DNA of 64,000 nucleotides. It comes from Rhynchopus sp. YZ270_cl-10. Taxonomy: Eukaryota; Euglenozoa; Diplonemea; Diplonemida; Diplonemidae. The translations under genes and the position numbers were made by a program. The notes under the pieces are model-generated. The model saw nothing but the letters and a program-made list of their open reading frames with translations. It was not told where the DNA came from and searched no databases. Shown here piece by piece: positions 9,960-20,844 of the stretch (the first letter of the stretch is position 1; the number at the start of each line of letters is the position of its first letter). The stretch covers positions 124,001 to 188,000 of the forward strand of contig OZ037849.1 of the NCBI GenBank assembly GCA_964035575.1, read 5' to 3'.

Positions 9960-10373
9960 TCAGGTATCCGCGAGATATGCCTGCGAGAGTTTGCAGTGCC
10001 CGCAGTCGAGAATCATTGGGAGGAAGCGCAGCGACGAGGCTGGGGTTGTGGAGATGAGGAGGGACGTGAGCGGGAGATGGTTGTACGCCGGCGGGTGCGG
10101 GCCTGCGGAGCGGCTCTTTGGCGACATGGCGTCTTCGGGGAGGTCGCACAGCAGCTTTGACGCAGAGCTGACGGACACGATACCGAGCTTCATCATCCCC
10201 TCCATCGCACTCACCACACTCTCTGTCGCAGTTATCCCACCCAGCTCATGAGGACACGCCGTGTCCTGCACCACTTCTATCCCAGCATCCTGCAAACACG
10301 CCAGCCACACTTTCAAATTCTCCAATCCCTTCTTATCCAACCGCTTGAGCAGGGGTGATATAACGACACCCAT
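9960..10373 (-). CDS. Unrecognised 137-residue protein
   Basis: A single open frame starts MGVVISPLLKRLDKKG and ends with TGA after LSQAYLADT. It shows ordinary amphipathic composition (for example ENLKVWLACLQDAGIEVVQD, 18-37) and a C-terminal stretch, FLPMILDCGHCKL, that recalls the P-x-x-L-x-C-G-H start of RING fingers. The remaining zinc ligands are absent, so this may be a truncated exon or chance. No GTATGT donor is visible at the end. I do not assign a function. Confidence 0.5.
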   Translation of the reverse strand: MGVVISPLLKRLDKKGLENLKVWLACLQDAGIEVVQDTACPHELGGITATESVVSAMEGMMKLGIVSVSSASKLLCDLPEDAMSPKSRSAGPHPPAYNHLPLTSLLISTTPASSLRFLPMILDCGHCKLSQAYLADT

Positions 10374-11357
10374 AGCTAGGGGGGGTAGTGGCGCAGTGCG
10401 GGTGTGGAGTAGGGTGATTTCCCCAAAAGTGGGTGGGGTGTGGGTGTGTGTTTTGTATACAAGAGTCGGCGCGAGTTGGCGGGGGGGGTCGTGTGTGTGT
10501 GGTATGCCCCACCCGCAGCCAACACCCCCTCCCCCAAATCAAGTGGAGGCAATGCCAAAAAAGGGGGGGGAGATGTGTACGTTTTCCTGGGGGGTTTCTT
10601 TTTTGTGGTGTTGGTGTTGGAGTGGAGAAGGAGTAGGGGGTTATTTGAAAAATGATGCAAAAAAAATTTTACTTGTTGGTATAGCATTGGTATAGTACCA
10701 AAGACTCTGGGAAAAAGAGAAATGGAAAAAATATTTCAACGTATGATTTCAATTCCGCCATTAGTTTAGGCGTAAACTTTCTTTAACCACTGTATGATAT
10801 CAATAAATTGATAGCATAGGAGAAGGGATCAATAAAAATGTTCACAAGGTAAAAAAAAGAAGCAGTTTCGACCCCTGCCCCTAGACAAAATACCTCTTGT
10901 CTCTTGTAAAAAGGAACAAACGTAAAAAAAAAAAAATGATAACGAAGCAAGTTGGTGCCTCAAGGCTCCAACTCGAGATCAATCCGGCTGGAGATCAATA
11001 AATTTGTATTTCGACTCGGATCGTTCAAATAAAGCCGGTTTCGATTTGAAAACCCAGGGTCCCGAGTCGAGACCCCCTAGATACAGATACCCTTGCACCC
11101 CTCTGCACCACTCTTAAAACCCCCTTAACATAATCCGGGGAGCGGGATTTTACCTCCAATATTTACAGGTACCCTTGGGGGAGAGGGGCTCAGGGGGGGG
11201 AGGGAGAGCCAAGTTAGATGCAAACACAGGGGTGGTTTTATTTTACTTTTTTGATAAATCGTTGGAGTACTGTAGTTGCCTCGGTTTGTGTTGTTTCCAC
11301 GGTTGTGCAATCTCCACTTTCTTTTTTTTTGCTAAGGTTGCCTCATCAAAAATAATA
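10374..11357. other. Intergenic, no gene seen
   Basis: The stretch has GT-rich and AT-rich sequence, an inverted ACTCGG/CCGAGT pair near 11010-11075, and one copy of the small T-flanked element (11251-11318) just before the TA-flanked element that starts at 11358. Confidence 0.6.
11251..11318 (+). repeat. Small T-flanked element copy
   Basis: Same family as 8397-8462 and 46161-46224, with the central motif GTAGTTGCCTCGGTTTGTG and T runs on both flanks. Confidence 0.7.
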
Positions 11358-12423
11358 CCGTAGTCGGAAAAATGTTGTAACGGAATAATGTTGTAACGCT
11401 GGAAAAAATGGCCCAGCGTTACAACATTATTCCGTTACAACATTTTTTTGGGGTTTATTTTTGTCTTAGGGATTTTTGCTGGTGCGGGGGTGGTTTTTGA
11501 AAAGAAAATCTTGTGCCTCTGACGGTGGTGAAAAAAGGGCGGGGGGCGGGGGGATGATGTTTTTTTTTTTTTTTTTGGTGTTGTTCAACTTAGCCGTAGG
11601 CTCGACTTTTTTTGTTCCACATCAAACTGGACAGGGCAAGGGGGGTACGTTTACTATGCACATGAAAAGCACTTGGTCCGAGCGAAGCAGGGGCCAGACG
11701 TCTTACAATCTGTACAGTGCCGGTTAGTTAGAACGAGGCACAAAAGTGAACAAAACTAGAGATGGATTGTTATTGTCATCAGCACGGTCAGCACCATTGA
11801 CAATTGATGACAATTGATTGCTCCTCGAGGGAAAAAGACTTCCCCTTTCCCGCTCGCGTACTGCTTGCAGCGCTGACCTCATTTGCGACAGCACGAGATG
11901 TGCTGTCGTCTAGCCCCACTGCGCTTGCGGCGCTACCAGCAAGGAACGCCAGGTTGGGGCATCTCCTCCTTCCGAAACAGGCTCGTGGGGATTGCGGCGC
12001 TTGCAGAATTGGGCTAATCCCATTTGTTTCATTTTTTATTTGGGTGAGGGGTGGGGGAGGACGTCGAAAAACCTGAAACACTAATTATCGGCTTGAAATT
12101 GGGGTGTGGTGTGTGAGGTTGGGGATTATGCCGACTGTTCCAAAAAAAATCCCTAAGACAAAGTTCACCCCAGTCATAAAAATGTTGTAAGGGTAGTGTA
12201 ACTTTTTCGGTCTGTTACCGTTATTTTGGTGTTCGAAAAATCCGGCGGGCGGCGGAGAAAAAAAGTTATGAAGAAAAAAAAGTTTTACCAGGGGGAAAAA
12301 AGTTATGAAGAGATTTTCTTACATTTTTCCAGAGTTTCCTTCACAGTAAAATCCTTATTTTCGTGACGTGTAGCTTGTTTTCTGTTACGTGTAGCATTTT
12401 GTGTCTTCTCATTATCATGTTGC

Positions 12424-12465
12424 CTGGGTACCTAGGTTCCTGGACACCGGGTGTCTAGGTACCAG
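12424..12465. other. Hairpin next to the TGTACAG array
   Basis: CTGGGTACCTAG and CTAGGTACCAG form the stem, with an inner GACACC/GGTGTC pair. It lies just left of the satellite. Confidence 0.75.
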
Positions 12466-12481
12466 AAAGTTATAGGTACTA

Positions 12482-12966
12482 CAGTGTACAGTGTACAGTG
12501 TACAGTGTACAGTGTACAGTGTACAGTGTACAGTGTACAGTGTACAGTGTACAGTGTACAGTGTACAGTGTACAGTGTACAGTGTACAGTGTACAGTGTA
12601 CAGTGTACAGTGTACAGTGTACAGTGTACAGTGTACAGTGTACAGTGTACAGTGTACAGTGTACAGTGTACAGTGTACAGTGTACAGTGTACAGTGTACA
12701 GTGTACAGTGTACAGTGTACAGTGTACAGTGTACAGTGTACAGTGTACAGTGTACAGTGTACAGTGTACAGTGTACAGTGTACAGTGTACAGTGTACAGT
12801 GTACAGTGTACAGTGTACAGTGTACAGTGTACAGTGTACAGTGTACAGTGTACAGTGTACAGTGTACAGTGTACAGTGTACAGTGTACAGTGTACAGTGT
12901 ACAGTGTACAGTGTACAGTGTACAGTGTACAGTGTACAGTGTACAGTGTACAGTGTACGGTGTACA
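12482..12966. repeat. (TGTACAG)n heptamer satellite, about 69 copies
   Basis: A perfect 7-bp array containing the palindrome TGTACA, with one variant unit (TGTACGG) at the right edge. Long ORFs on both strands are by-products of the repeat. Confidence 0.98.
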
Positions 12967-13578
12967 AGAAAACACTCGTGAAGGAAAACGACTTTTCTCT
13001 CGAGAAAAAATTGCTTACTCACCAAGTGATCGTGAGGTGCCATAGGTCTGGGCCCTGTACAGCCCCACCCACATCTTTCCTATAGAACCTCTTCATAACT
13101 TTTTTCCCTAGGTACTTTCTACATAACTTTTTTTTTTTGGTTTTCAAAAAATCCGGCGGGCGGTAACGGTAACAGGCTGAAAAAGTTACATCACCCTAAC
13201 GGAATAAAGTTACAACTTCCCGCGATCCGCAGCGTTACAACATTATTCCGTTACAACATTTTTACGTTCCAACATTTTTACGTTGCAACATTTTTCCGAC
13301 TACGGTATTTTGTTTTTGATTTTTTTTACTACTATCGCTAGATAGCAGGCACGATTTTTCTTCACAGGATCCTGAAAAGAGAGCAAATATTTTTTTTTTG
13401 GGGGGTGAAAGTCAAATATACACACATACAGGGTTATAGTCAAGATCTCTTCAATGCAGACAAAAGAGTAAATCGCAAAACCCCCCACACACTTTTTTTT
13501 TCACTGAACTCTACCGCAGTCCAGGAACCTCACTGAACAGCACGCAATGTTGAGTCCTTACAGCACTTCGGGCTCCTA

Positions 13579-14983
13579 CAGTGTGACACAGAATTAATGG
13601 CCGATGAAGACATTTTATAAAAAAACGGCAAATTTTGACAAGGACATATTCAAAACACCCCCAAAACATAAAATATTTACGCCCAGGAACACAATAAAAG
13701 CAAAAATATAATGGTTAAGGGTAAAGTGAACACTGAGGCCACGAGGGAAGGGTTGCGCCTACAGGCAGCGTCGCTAGTCGTTGTTGGCGGTAAGAGCCAT
13801 GATGAGGTGGCGGAGTTGCTGAACGTTGCGAAGAGGAGTTTGGGTAGGTGGGTGAAGGAGTACCGCGCTGGAGAGCGGAATTTTTCGGACAAGCCAGGGA
13901 GGGGACGCAAGAGATCGGCCACCACCGACACCGTTAAGAATAGGGTGGTTAGACACATGCGGGGCAAGCGGTTTCAGTCTTGCAGGAAAGTAGCGTCGCG
14001 ACTACAGATTTCGAGGGAGAGTGTCCGCAGGTGCCTGAAGGAGAAGGGGCTGAAGCCCGTTCAAACGAAGAGCAAACCAAAGCTCTCGGAAAAGAACATC
14101 ACTGCCCGGATAGAGTTTGCTGAAACGCATCGAAACACCGACTGGTCAAAGGTGATGTTCACCGATGAAAAAGACTTTTGGCTTTTTTCTCGGGTGAGCA
14201 AGAAGAACGATGTTGTCTGGGTTGCAGATGGTGATGAGCCGCCCCCAACCGTTGATAAGGTCAGGGCTACGCAGAAGGTTCACGTCTGGGGAGGAATCAC
14301 CACCAGAGGTAAGACGAAGCTCTATTTCTATGACGGTGCTCTCAATGCAGAGAAGTACCGTACGCTCGTCTTACAGAAAGCGCTCAAAGAAATAAAAGAA
14401 CTCCTGCCTGACAGTAGCTACACGTTTCAGCAGGATGGGGCACCCTGCCACACTGCGAACGTTACTCAAGCATTCCTCTCCTCCCAACCTTTCTCGTTCC
14501 TCCCTAAAGCTGACTGGCCAGGCAACTCCCCTGATCTCAATCCTATTGAGAACCTGTGGGCCAAGCTGCAGACTGCAGTCAACGAACGGGAGCCCAAAGA
14601 CGTGTCAGCACTTAAACGTGCCATCAACAAGGAATGGTCCAAGATGGACAATAGCTTCGTTGCACGTTACATCATGTCAATGCCACGACGCCTAGACGCA
14701 GTTCGCAATTCCAACGGAATGCACACAAAATACTAATGCATGCTCTATTTATTTTTGTGCACCCACTCGTTTGTACTGCTACACTGTATTTTTTTTTTTT
14801 TACACATACACCCTTTTTTACCAAAAAGGGATATTTCCATGTTAATATTTTCCCCACACACACACTTTTCATACACGGCCAGTTGAAAATGCAATGAAAT
14901 GAGTCAAATTTTGCCTATTTTTTAGAATAATATAACAATTTTTACAAAATGTCGTCATCGGCCATTAATTCTGTGTCACACTG
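13579..14983 (+). mobile_element. Tc1/mariner transposon, copy 1
   Basis: This 1405-bp element is flanked by TA on each side. Its terminal inverted repeats begin CAGTGTGACACAGAATTAAT and extend about 40 bases with one or two mismatches. It carries one intact transposase. The inverted copy at 27242-28646 has exactly the same length, so both are probably recent. Confidence 0.95.
13711..14736 (+). CDS. Tc1/mariner transposase (DD37E spacing), copy 1
   Basis: This predicted 341-residue DDE transposase would excise and reinsert the element at TA sites. The N-terminal part carries paired helix-turn-helix regions (about 12-55 and 70-115) separated by a basic GRGRKRS hook. Catalytic residues are visible as D in VMFTDEKDFW (about 151), D in FQQDGAPCHT (about 241) and E in PDLNPIENLW (about 279). 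There are 37 residues between the last two, so the spacing is DD37E rather than the Tc1 DD34E. The frame is intact from MVKGKVNTEATREG to a TAA stop. It differs from the copy at 27489 at one noticed residue (Ala versus Thr near residue 20). Confidence 0.95.
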   Translation: MVKGKVNTEATREGLRLQAASLVVVGGKSHDEVAELLNVAKRSLGRWVKEYRAGERNFSDKPGRGRKRSATTDTVKNRVVRHMRGKRFQSCRKVASRLQISRESVRRCLKEKGLKPVQTKSKPKLSEKNITARIEFAETHRNTDWSKVMFTDEKDFWLFSRVSKKNDVVWVADGDEPPPTVDKVRATQKVHVWGGITTRGKTKLYFYDGALNAEKYRTLVLQKALKEIKELLPDSSYTFQQDGAPCHTANVTQAFLSSQPFSFLPKADWPGNSPDLNPIENLWAKLQTAVNEREPKDVSALKRAINKEWSKMDNSFVARYIMSMPRRLDAVRNSNGMHTKY

Positions 14984-15097
14984 TATGTGTGTGAGTGAGA
15001 TGGGGAGCACGGGAGGGGAAAACGACTCGTGGATACTGAAAAATTTCACTAGAAATGCACACATGTCTTGAAAAAAATAAAATAAAATAAAAACCCC

Positions 15098-15320
15098 ACA
15101 ATGGCTTGCCTGTACCGTAGTGTGAACGAGGGCGGTACACAACCGCTCGTCAGCCGGCGGCACACCTTCCGTTGAAGAGTTGTGAGCTTACGAATACCCC
15201 CGTTCGCTTCGTCCAACTCTTAGTGAAGGATTGTCGGGACAAGAAAGGGGGGCACAACATCTCTCTCTTGGCGTCCCATGCTGTACCGACAGTTGGGCCT
15301 TATCCTTTCTCTTAGGGATA
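15098..15320 (+). repeat. Dispersed repeat shared with 46387-46590
   Basis: Shared blocks include CTTGCCTGTACCGTAGTG, TTGTGAGCTTAC and CACAACATCTCTCTCTTGGC. A partial copy lies at 38089-38137. Confidence 0.7.
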
Positions 15321-15465
15321 TACATGGACGTCCTTACAGCACACCGTGCAGTAGGGGCAGGGACGTTTAGCACCCTGAGGACGAGGGGGGAGTCCCGCAT
15401 ACCCAAAAAGAATTTTCATCATATGCAATCAATAAATTGATAGTATCCACCAAAAAGAAAAAAAA

Positions 15466-15524
15466 TTTATAAGATGTCCCTAAGTCTCTCGTGCTTCGTC
15501 ACCTTATCATATTCGTTATCGCGG
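15466..15524 (+). repeat. Stem-loop dispersed motif
   Basis: TTTATAAGATGTCCCTAAG, TCTCGTGCTTCGTCACCTT and ATCATATTCGTTATCGC align with the copy at 4213-4283. Confidence 0.7.
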
Positions 15525-15870
15525 AGCAACATTTGCGCAGAAAGAAAGACAAACGCTATGCATCAGTGGCTTAGAAGAGGCGGGGTTTCTGAAAAAGAAA
15601 AGGCCCTGAAGGCCCACATACCCCTCCTCGCTTGTTTGGGTAATCTCTCAGGTAGGAGACATCGATTCGAGCGGTCAACACCTTCATAGAGTTTCGGGAG
15701 GAACGGACCCCCGGATGCAATTTAAGGTCCAGCCCAGGACCTGAGAAGAAGAGGAAAATATTTTTTTTTTTCTGAATGAACGTGGTGTTTACGGTTTGCG
15801 GGGCGGAGAATAGAATAAAATCTGCTCGCAAAGAAACACGAACAAATTGATTTATCTTGTTCAGAAAAAA

Positions 15871-16150
15871 TCTACGTACACGCTCTGTTGATTCTAAAAA
15901 CGGGAGGGGGGAAATTGCGAAATGGTAAATTAGGAAATAGGCTTAAAAGTTGGAACACTTCCTCATCCCCAGATCACACTTTTTGAAAAATATGCAAAAC
16001 CCTCTCGAAATTGTTCAAGATTGAGAGAAAGAAGAAACTCCAAACCCTCCCAGACCAAATGGTCATGTTGTATTGATATAGCGTGGGGGAGAATGAGGAG
16101 CACGAGAATCGTCCTCGCGTATACTAAACCATTTCCTAAGATATGTCACA
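15871..16150 (+). repeat. 280-bp dispersed repeat, copy 1
   Basis: It aligns along its length with 55327-55628 (GTTGATTCTAAAA, AAAAGTTGGAAC, CTCGAAATTGTTCAAGATTG, CCCTCCCAGACCAAA, GAGAATGAGGAGCAC). The other copy starts at the 5' boundary of the tyrosine-recombinase retrotransposon. No coding potential is seen. Confidence 0.75.
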
Positions 16151-16346
16151 ATTTTATTGTCCCTTTGTCAAAATCTCCATCGAATAAAATACACAACGTG
16201 TCAGAAAAGTGGCATGTCGTTTTGCTGACATGTCACGATGACATGAGGTGTCGTGTAAGCACAGCGTTGCATGTCTGCTTCGCGAAAAAGAAGTTGACTT
16301 AATATACACACCCCTCATGTCAGGGTACCTTGGTGCACAATAGCAT

Positions 16347-16415
16347 AAAGGTTTGATCCTAAGCCTCTCGTGCTTTGGTCACCTTGATCACATTCGTTAT
16401 CGCACAGCATCAGCT
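16347..16415 (+). repeat. Stem-loop dispersed motif
   Basis: GATCCTAAGCCTCTCGTGC and CATTCGTTATCGCACAGCAT match the 4213-4283 copy. It starts just after the palindrome-ended motif at 16290-16340, the only place where the two families are adjacent. Confidence 0.7.
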
Positions 16416-16491
16416 GCGGGGTGGGTTTCCACAAGGTTTAAGAGAACCATTGGAAAAGACGCATCCCAACACGAACACAGACAATGAGGCA

Positions 16492-19400
16492 TCACATCAT
16501 CACGTACTCGTCCTCTTCCGTTGCCTGCAGCTCGTCGTCTTTGAACGCGTAGAGTGCTGTATCATCAAAGGTAAGTTCATGTTCAAGTGTGTGCACATCC
16601 TCAACTTTGGTGGACTCTCTCGCATGGTGTCTGTACCAGAGGCCGCCCCCTACAGCCAGACACAAACACAGCACACCACCCACAACACCCACAATCAGAC
16701 CAACGCCAGACCCACCCCCGCTGCTTGCCGCGTCTAACTCCTCCCCAGCACCAGCAGTACTGCCAGACATCGACCCTGCAGTGTCCGGCACTGTTGTGTC
16801 GGCTGAAGTGTTGGAGGCACCTTTGGCAGGTGCGTCAGTGTCGTTGAGCATTGCATCACCTGGGGTGGCGGTCAGCACTGCTGATGGGATCTGTGTGTCA
16901 GGTGAGAGTGTCTGACCAGGAGCATCCGTCACTGGCGCACGCGTGAACCCAGGTGGTGCAACTGTGTCATCAGGTGAGTACGTTGATGGTATGAGCGTAC
17001 GTGGTGTCGTTGTGGATGGCACCTGTGTGCCAGGTGAGAGTGTCTGACTAGGAGCATCTGTCCCGGGTGCACGGGTGGACCCAGGTGTTGCTGTGGATGG
17101 CGCCTGTGTATCCGAGCTGGTCGCGTCGTTCCCTGGCGCAAGTGTCCCGACGGCGATGCACAGGCTGGTGTCGGTGTTGTACTCGCACGCTGGGTCCTCG
17201 TCACACACCGGCTGCTCCGAGTAGTCCACGCACCCCATTTCTTTTCTGCACGTGGTCGCTGCTGCCACGGCAACATCGCCTGTCTGTGGGGCAATGCAGT
17301 GGCACTCCCAGTTGTTCGCCTCCTTCGTGTTCGGGTCCACGCACTTTTGGCCTGCAGCCTTGCAGACATCGTTCTCACACGTCGCACACGCGGAGATGCA
17401 CTCGTACGTCCAACAGTCCGCCGCCGCTCTCAAAGAAGGCAAGCCGGTTGTTGGCGCCACACAGTGGCACATCCAGTCGTCTGCGACATCCGGTCTCGGG
17501 TCAACGCAGGTCTGTCCCTTCGAGGTACACACGTCGGACTTTGCCTTGTCTGCGCACTCTCCAATGAAGGTGCACGTCGCCGCAGCCTTCACACCCTCAC
17601 CCACAGCGGGGCTTGGGCAGCGGCACACCCAGTTGTCTGTTGCCGTGTTGTCGGCGTCAACGCACTGTGTTGTGGTTGTGGTTGTGGTACATAATATATT
17701 TGCGATGATGTACAGAACACAAAAGGTTTATTTTATAATAATATGGCACAGTAGTTTTTTTTTACCTCTCGGCGTTAATTCATCTATCTTCTACCCGACT
17801 TTTTGCTCGATTTTTGCTCCTGTGACCTCAGAAACGTTATTATAGTATACGTTCTTTTCTAAATGATGGTGTGGCTAACTCCAAAAATAAAGTGTAATTT
17901 TTGTACTTCTTTCAGTGCTCTCAAGATCCTCCACGTAGGGGAGGATATTTCCTCCAGGGGCTTTTTTTTTTTTTTTTCAGGCTTTTTTGGTGGAGGATTT
18001 CCTCCATTTTTTTTTTTTTTTTTTGGCGGGCTCGGGTGGAGGATTATCCTCCTAGGGGTTTTATAGTGGGGGTCACTTTGTCTCCCCCGAGGGAGCCAAT
18101 GTTTTCCCGAGCCTGTATGCACCGTCCAGGGCTGCACCTTAAAAATTTTTTGCCTGCGGCGCCATTTTCATTTTTTGCTACTCAAAAAAAGGGTTCGTTG
18201 AGTGATTCTGTGGTGTAAAAGGAAGCATTTTTACACCGTACCCTAATTTTTTTTCGCCTGCGGCGCCATTTATTTTTTTTTTTTTGCTCCGCAAAAAAAT
18301 AGAGTTGGCAATGGCAATGTCTTTGGATACCCTTGCATTTTGCAGCCAAAAAATGCAACGACCAAAGCTGCAAAAATTTTGCCGTTTAAAAATAAATACC
18401 CGCCGCCCCTGCTTCTGGAAGACGTATTGGTTTTGTACGGCTCGTGGAGCGTATGGTGCAAGAGAAAGGATTAGATTTCCGTTTTTTGTTATCTCGCAAA
18501 ATTGACCCGCCTCTCCGCTCTGTGGCTGTCAGGGAGGCGCGCGCGAAGCGCGCGACGACCGCTTGTTGCGGGGGGAAAATTTTTTTTTTGGGGGTTTTTT
18601 TTGCAAAAATGAATCCTCCTCATTTCGAAAATTCTGCTTTTTTCGTGGAGGATCTTGAGAGCCCTGACTTCTTTTGTACTTTTTTTGTATACCCTAAAAA
18701 AGGGGTTTTTTTAATTTTTGGTACCAATTCGTACTTTCCCAATCGCCCCAAGGGAAAGGGTGGGTTGCAATCTTGCGCCGCAGGCGCACGGTACGCTACT
18801 TTTTTCGTTGGCCACATCCTTCTTTCTCACTCCTCATTGGGTTCTACGAGCTCCGTCCGTAAAATGGTGGGGTCACAACATGCAGCAAAGTTCGCAGCTA
18901 TGCAAACTGCCCCCACGTTTACCTTGCACTTTACCCTCAGTGGTCAAGTACTGACCATATTTTACACTAAACCTGAAAATGCCCTGTAAAAACTGATGCA
19001 TGCATTTTAGGTCAAAAATACTCATTTCTCAGCGCAAAGTGACCCCATCACAGCCCGCACGGACTCCCGAGAATCGAAGAAGAAAAAAAAATTCCTCAAT
19101 TTTTTGTAGGCCAAAAAAAATTTTCCCCCCGACCCGACCCCGACCCCCAAAAAGTTTATACAGGGAAATAATTTTTCGCGAAAAACACCCCCAAAATAAA
19201 GTGTAATTTTTGTACTTCTTTTGTGATTCTTTTGTGCTGTTTTTGTACTGGATTTAGCCATACCAAATGAAGGCAAAAAGTAAAAAACTCGGGAACTCGG
19301 TGAGGAAAACCCACACACGGTGGTTGATACTTGGGAAGCATAGAACATGGGAGGGAAGAGCGTGGACTCCATACCATCTGTCCATTGCTGCTGCACACTC

Positions 19401-20806
19401 CCGCGATGGCGGCATCCAGGCACTCATTCTTGACGCACACGGCAGCTGCGGCCTGAGCCTCCCCTGTGGTGCGCTCGCCCTGGCACACACACTTCCAGTC
19501 GTTCATGCTGCTCACAGTTTGCACGGGGTCCTTGCACGCCTGCTGTGCAGATGTGCACACTGCGTTGTTTGCAGCGATTCCGCACTCGTCAACAACTGTG
19601 TGAGGTGAGGTATGGTGTGGATGAAGTGCAAGAGAGGGAAAGGGTAAACTATTACGCATCCGACGTTTGGATAAAGAAAACTAGAGACGAAAAGGTTTGG
19701 GGGAAGAGTTTCATTCTTGAACGCATCCCTACACTCCCTACACTCCCTACACTCAGCCACACTTATGATGTAGTCCACAGGTGCTTCACATGCTCAGAAA
19801 TTTGGTGAGAGGCACAAGGGCACTGAACCACTTCAAGGTGCATACCACCTCCTTTGTGGACTCGTATCAGCACAGCACCGTGGGGTGCGAAAGAAAGACA
19901 ACCAAAGGTGGCAGAACACATACCACAAGACGGCGCAAGGTCTGAACAGCGGCACTCCCAGTCGTCAACGTCGTCCTGGTCGAAGCAGTACTGTCCCTCC
20001 CCGCATTTGTCCAGGTTGTCTGCGCACTCACCAGTTCCAGCTGTGCGGGAAAGAGGAGGGGGTGGTTGGTGTTGAGGGGAGGAAGGGAGGGTGTGTCCGT
20101 GGCAGTGGTGTGCATAAAATGGTGGTGTAAGAACAGCGATGATAGAGAATAAAGAATAGAGAATGGGATCTATGATCGTCTCCGTGGGACCCACAACAGG
20201 CCGTGAGGGCCTGAGACGCTACTGTGACCTAGAGTTGAGTGAAAAAATCTCTCTCCGTTTATAGATCACCCAAAGAATAAAGGATGAAGGATGAAGGATG
20301 AAGGAATAAAAGGGAAATAAATAAAACCTACATCCTCGAAACTTTTCTACACAAATGATTTCATTGAACGCATCCCCTACTCCAATTCAATTCAACACAG
20401 CGGGACACACTGAGGCTGGGACACAACTGTAGCTTTTTCCCTCTCGTTCCCGTACTTGACCCTCGTACTATCAAGAGATCAAGAGCACAAGGGCCGAAGG
20501 ACATAGAGTAAGGAAAGTTTTGTACTACAGGAAGGTGTGCGTCACTTAGCTGTTACTGTGTGCTGTAAGCTGTATTTAGTTGCCAGTAAAGAATAGGCAT
20601 AATGGTGTAATATATGCTGTCAACAGTGCACCACTGTTGAATTGGAGTCGGGGAGCAGAGGTTGGGGAGAAAAAGGGAGAGAGGATACAAATGCAAGATT
20701 ATCGAAGTATACACACGAATTCATCCTTCGATTCCAAAAGGGTCCGATCCTTGCGGTTTGTATCATTTCCTAACAACCACTGCGTTACGCTGCGTTGTTG
20801 TCTGCA

Positions 20807-20844
<38 letters not shown>

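Larger units (their letters stand above)
11358..13305. mobile_element. TA-flanked element with nested inverted repeats and a TGTACAG satellite
   Basis: The outer ends are inverted repeats starting CCGTAGTCGGAAAAATGTTG (24 of 25 bases match), bounded on both sides by TA as for Tc1/mariner-type insertion. Just inside lie hairpins built from GTTGTAACG units (11381-11450 and 13195-13290). Further in, 12183-12310 is repeated in inverse at 13085-13205 (GTAACTTTTTC, GTTACCGTTA, CCGGCGGGCGG, AAGTTATGAAGAG). The satellite sits at the centre. Two short antisense ORFs at 11788-12081 overlap a GACAGCAC/GTGCTGTC hairpin and look non-coding. There is no transposase inside, so it would be non-autonomous. 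Confidence 0.7.
14984..16491. other. Intergenic, dispersed repeats
   Basis: No gene seen. Contents: a repeat shared with 46387-46590 (15098-15320), a stem-loop motif (15466-15524), a 280-bp repeat shared with 55327-55628 (15871-16150), a diverged palindrome-ended motif (16290-16340), and another stem-loop motif (16347-16415) just downstream of the vWA gene stop. Confidence 0.65.

Noticed and set aside
11788..12081. Short ORFs on both strands inside the TA-flanked element
   Set aside because: They cover a hairpin-rich segment and have no recognisable domain or consistent composition.
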